Shown: in pieces, positions 5,965-6,302 of the stretch
Position numbering within the stretch: position 1 is the stretch's first letter
How the letters are laid out: every line of letters starts with the position of its first letter
Assembly: GCA_016735355.1 (NCBI GenBank)
Contig: JAERRQ010000362.1
Coordinates: 1 to 6,302, forward strand
DNA: 6,302 nucleotides
Origin: Desulfobacterales bacterium
Lineage (GTDB): Bacteria > Desulfobacterota > Desulfobacteria > Desulfobacterales > BuS5
Reading direction: 5' to 3'
Translations under genes and position numbers: made by a program
The notes under the pieces: generated by a model
The model's database searches: none
Seen by the model: only the letters and a program-made list of their open reading frames with translations
What the model was told of the DNA's origin: nothing

Positions 5965-5980
5965 TGCAAGTGACGTGCCA
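5965..5980 (-). promoter_or_regulatory. Consensus sigma-54 promoter of the small exported gene
   Basis: Read on the minus strand, TGGCACGTCACTTGCA matches the sigma-54 consensus TGGCACG-N4-TTGCA at every defined position, with GG at -24 and GC at -12. The predicted start is near 5954, leaving a leader of about 62 bases before the ATG at 5892. Orientation and distance fit the downstream gene well. The activator and its binding site are not identifiable here. Confidence 0.85.
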
Positions 5981-6302
5981 TTTGCGGTATATTTATCTAT
6001 ATTATTGATTTTATTGGTATTATCTATTGACGAACAATCAGCGATTATTTTTTTGTGACGGGAAACACATACATTAATCGATTGCTTTTACACTGAAATA
6101 CTCCTAACTATTTATAATTACAATATTTTCTATGAATGTTTTTTACTCCACTTTTTTTAAAAAATCAAAAACCTTTTTCTTCATACCGAAATTTTTATAT
6201 ATTCGTCATGCCTGCCGCTTGAAAGAGTTTGACATAATTCTCTTAAATACATACATAAAATCAAATCATAAAAATATAACCGAATCGGACAAATAAAAAA
6301 TG
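5981..6302. other. AT-rich intergenic region at the right edge
   Basis: No supported gene lies here. It should contain any upstream activator sites for the minus-strand sigma-54 promoter and a candidate promoter reading right (6229-6257). The final ATG (6300-6302) has no ribosome site in front and cannot be called a start. Confidence 0.5.
6229..6257 (+). promoter_or_regulatory. Possible sigma-70 promoter reading out of the window
   Basis: A perfect TTGACA (6229-6234) is followed after 17 bases by TACATA (6252-6257), a weak -10. It would drive a gene to the right of the window. In such AT-rich DNA, chance matches are common. Confidence 0.3.

Overview
The window looks like an accessory stretch of a Gram-negative anaerobe of the Desulfobacterota (former Deltaproteobacteria, Desulfobacteraceae-like). 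This is inferred from the style of the COG1032 radical SAM protein, the two transposase remnant types, the AT-rich intergenic DNA with large palindromic repeats, and two sigma-54-type promoters. No rRNA, tRNA or CRISPR array is seen, so the assignment rests on protein and repeat flavour only.

Left part (1-1217): a decayed mobile-element zone. Two hairpin-forming repeats of nearly equal size (1-158 and 1059-1217) bracket the 5' stubs of two unrelated transposase genes: an ISAs1-type fragment (189-335) and a longer stub of another DDE-type transposase (479-829). Both stubs keep a good ribosome binding site but lack the catalytic part.

Centre (1247-3803): a complete radical SAM gene (1247-2971, TTG start) begins 30 bases after the second repeat and ends at a hairpin terminator (3051-3074). 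Facing it on the minus strand is a complete vapBC toxin-antitoxin pair (3739 to 3117) with a 4-base overlap and a clear sigma-70-type promoter whose -10 lies in a 12-base palindrome.

Right part (3804-6302): about 670 bases without genes contain an isolated end of the first repeat family (3835-3864), a candidate sigma-54 promoter (4082-4097) and a second kind of palindromic element (4321-4443). They are followed by an exported protein of unknown function (4472-5542) with a gluzincin-like but degenerate EExxH motif. A perfect hairpin terminator (5541-5568) separates it from a convergent small exported beta-rich protein (5892 to 5587), which has a textbook -24/-12 sigma-54 promoter (5980 to 5965). 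The last 320 bases are AT-rich intergenic DNA with a possible promoter reading out of the window.

How the genes relate: vapB and vapC form one operon. The two convergent exported proteins share a terminator and each have a sigma-54-type promoter candidate, so they may belong to the same regulon; this is inference. The radical SAM gene appears to be a stand-alone unit. No clearly new multi-gene system can be demonstrated from the sequence alone.
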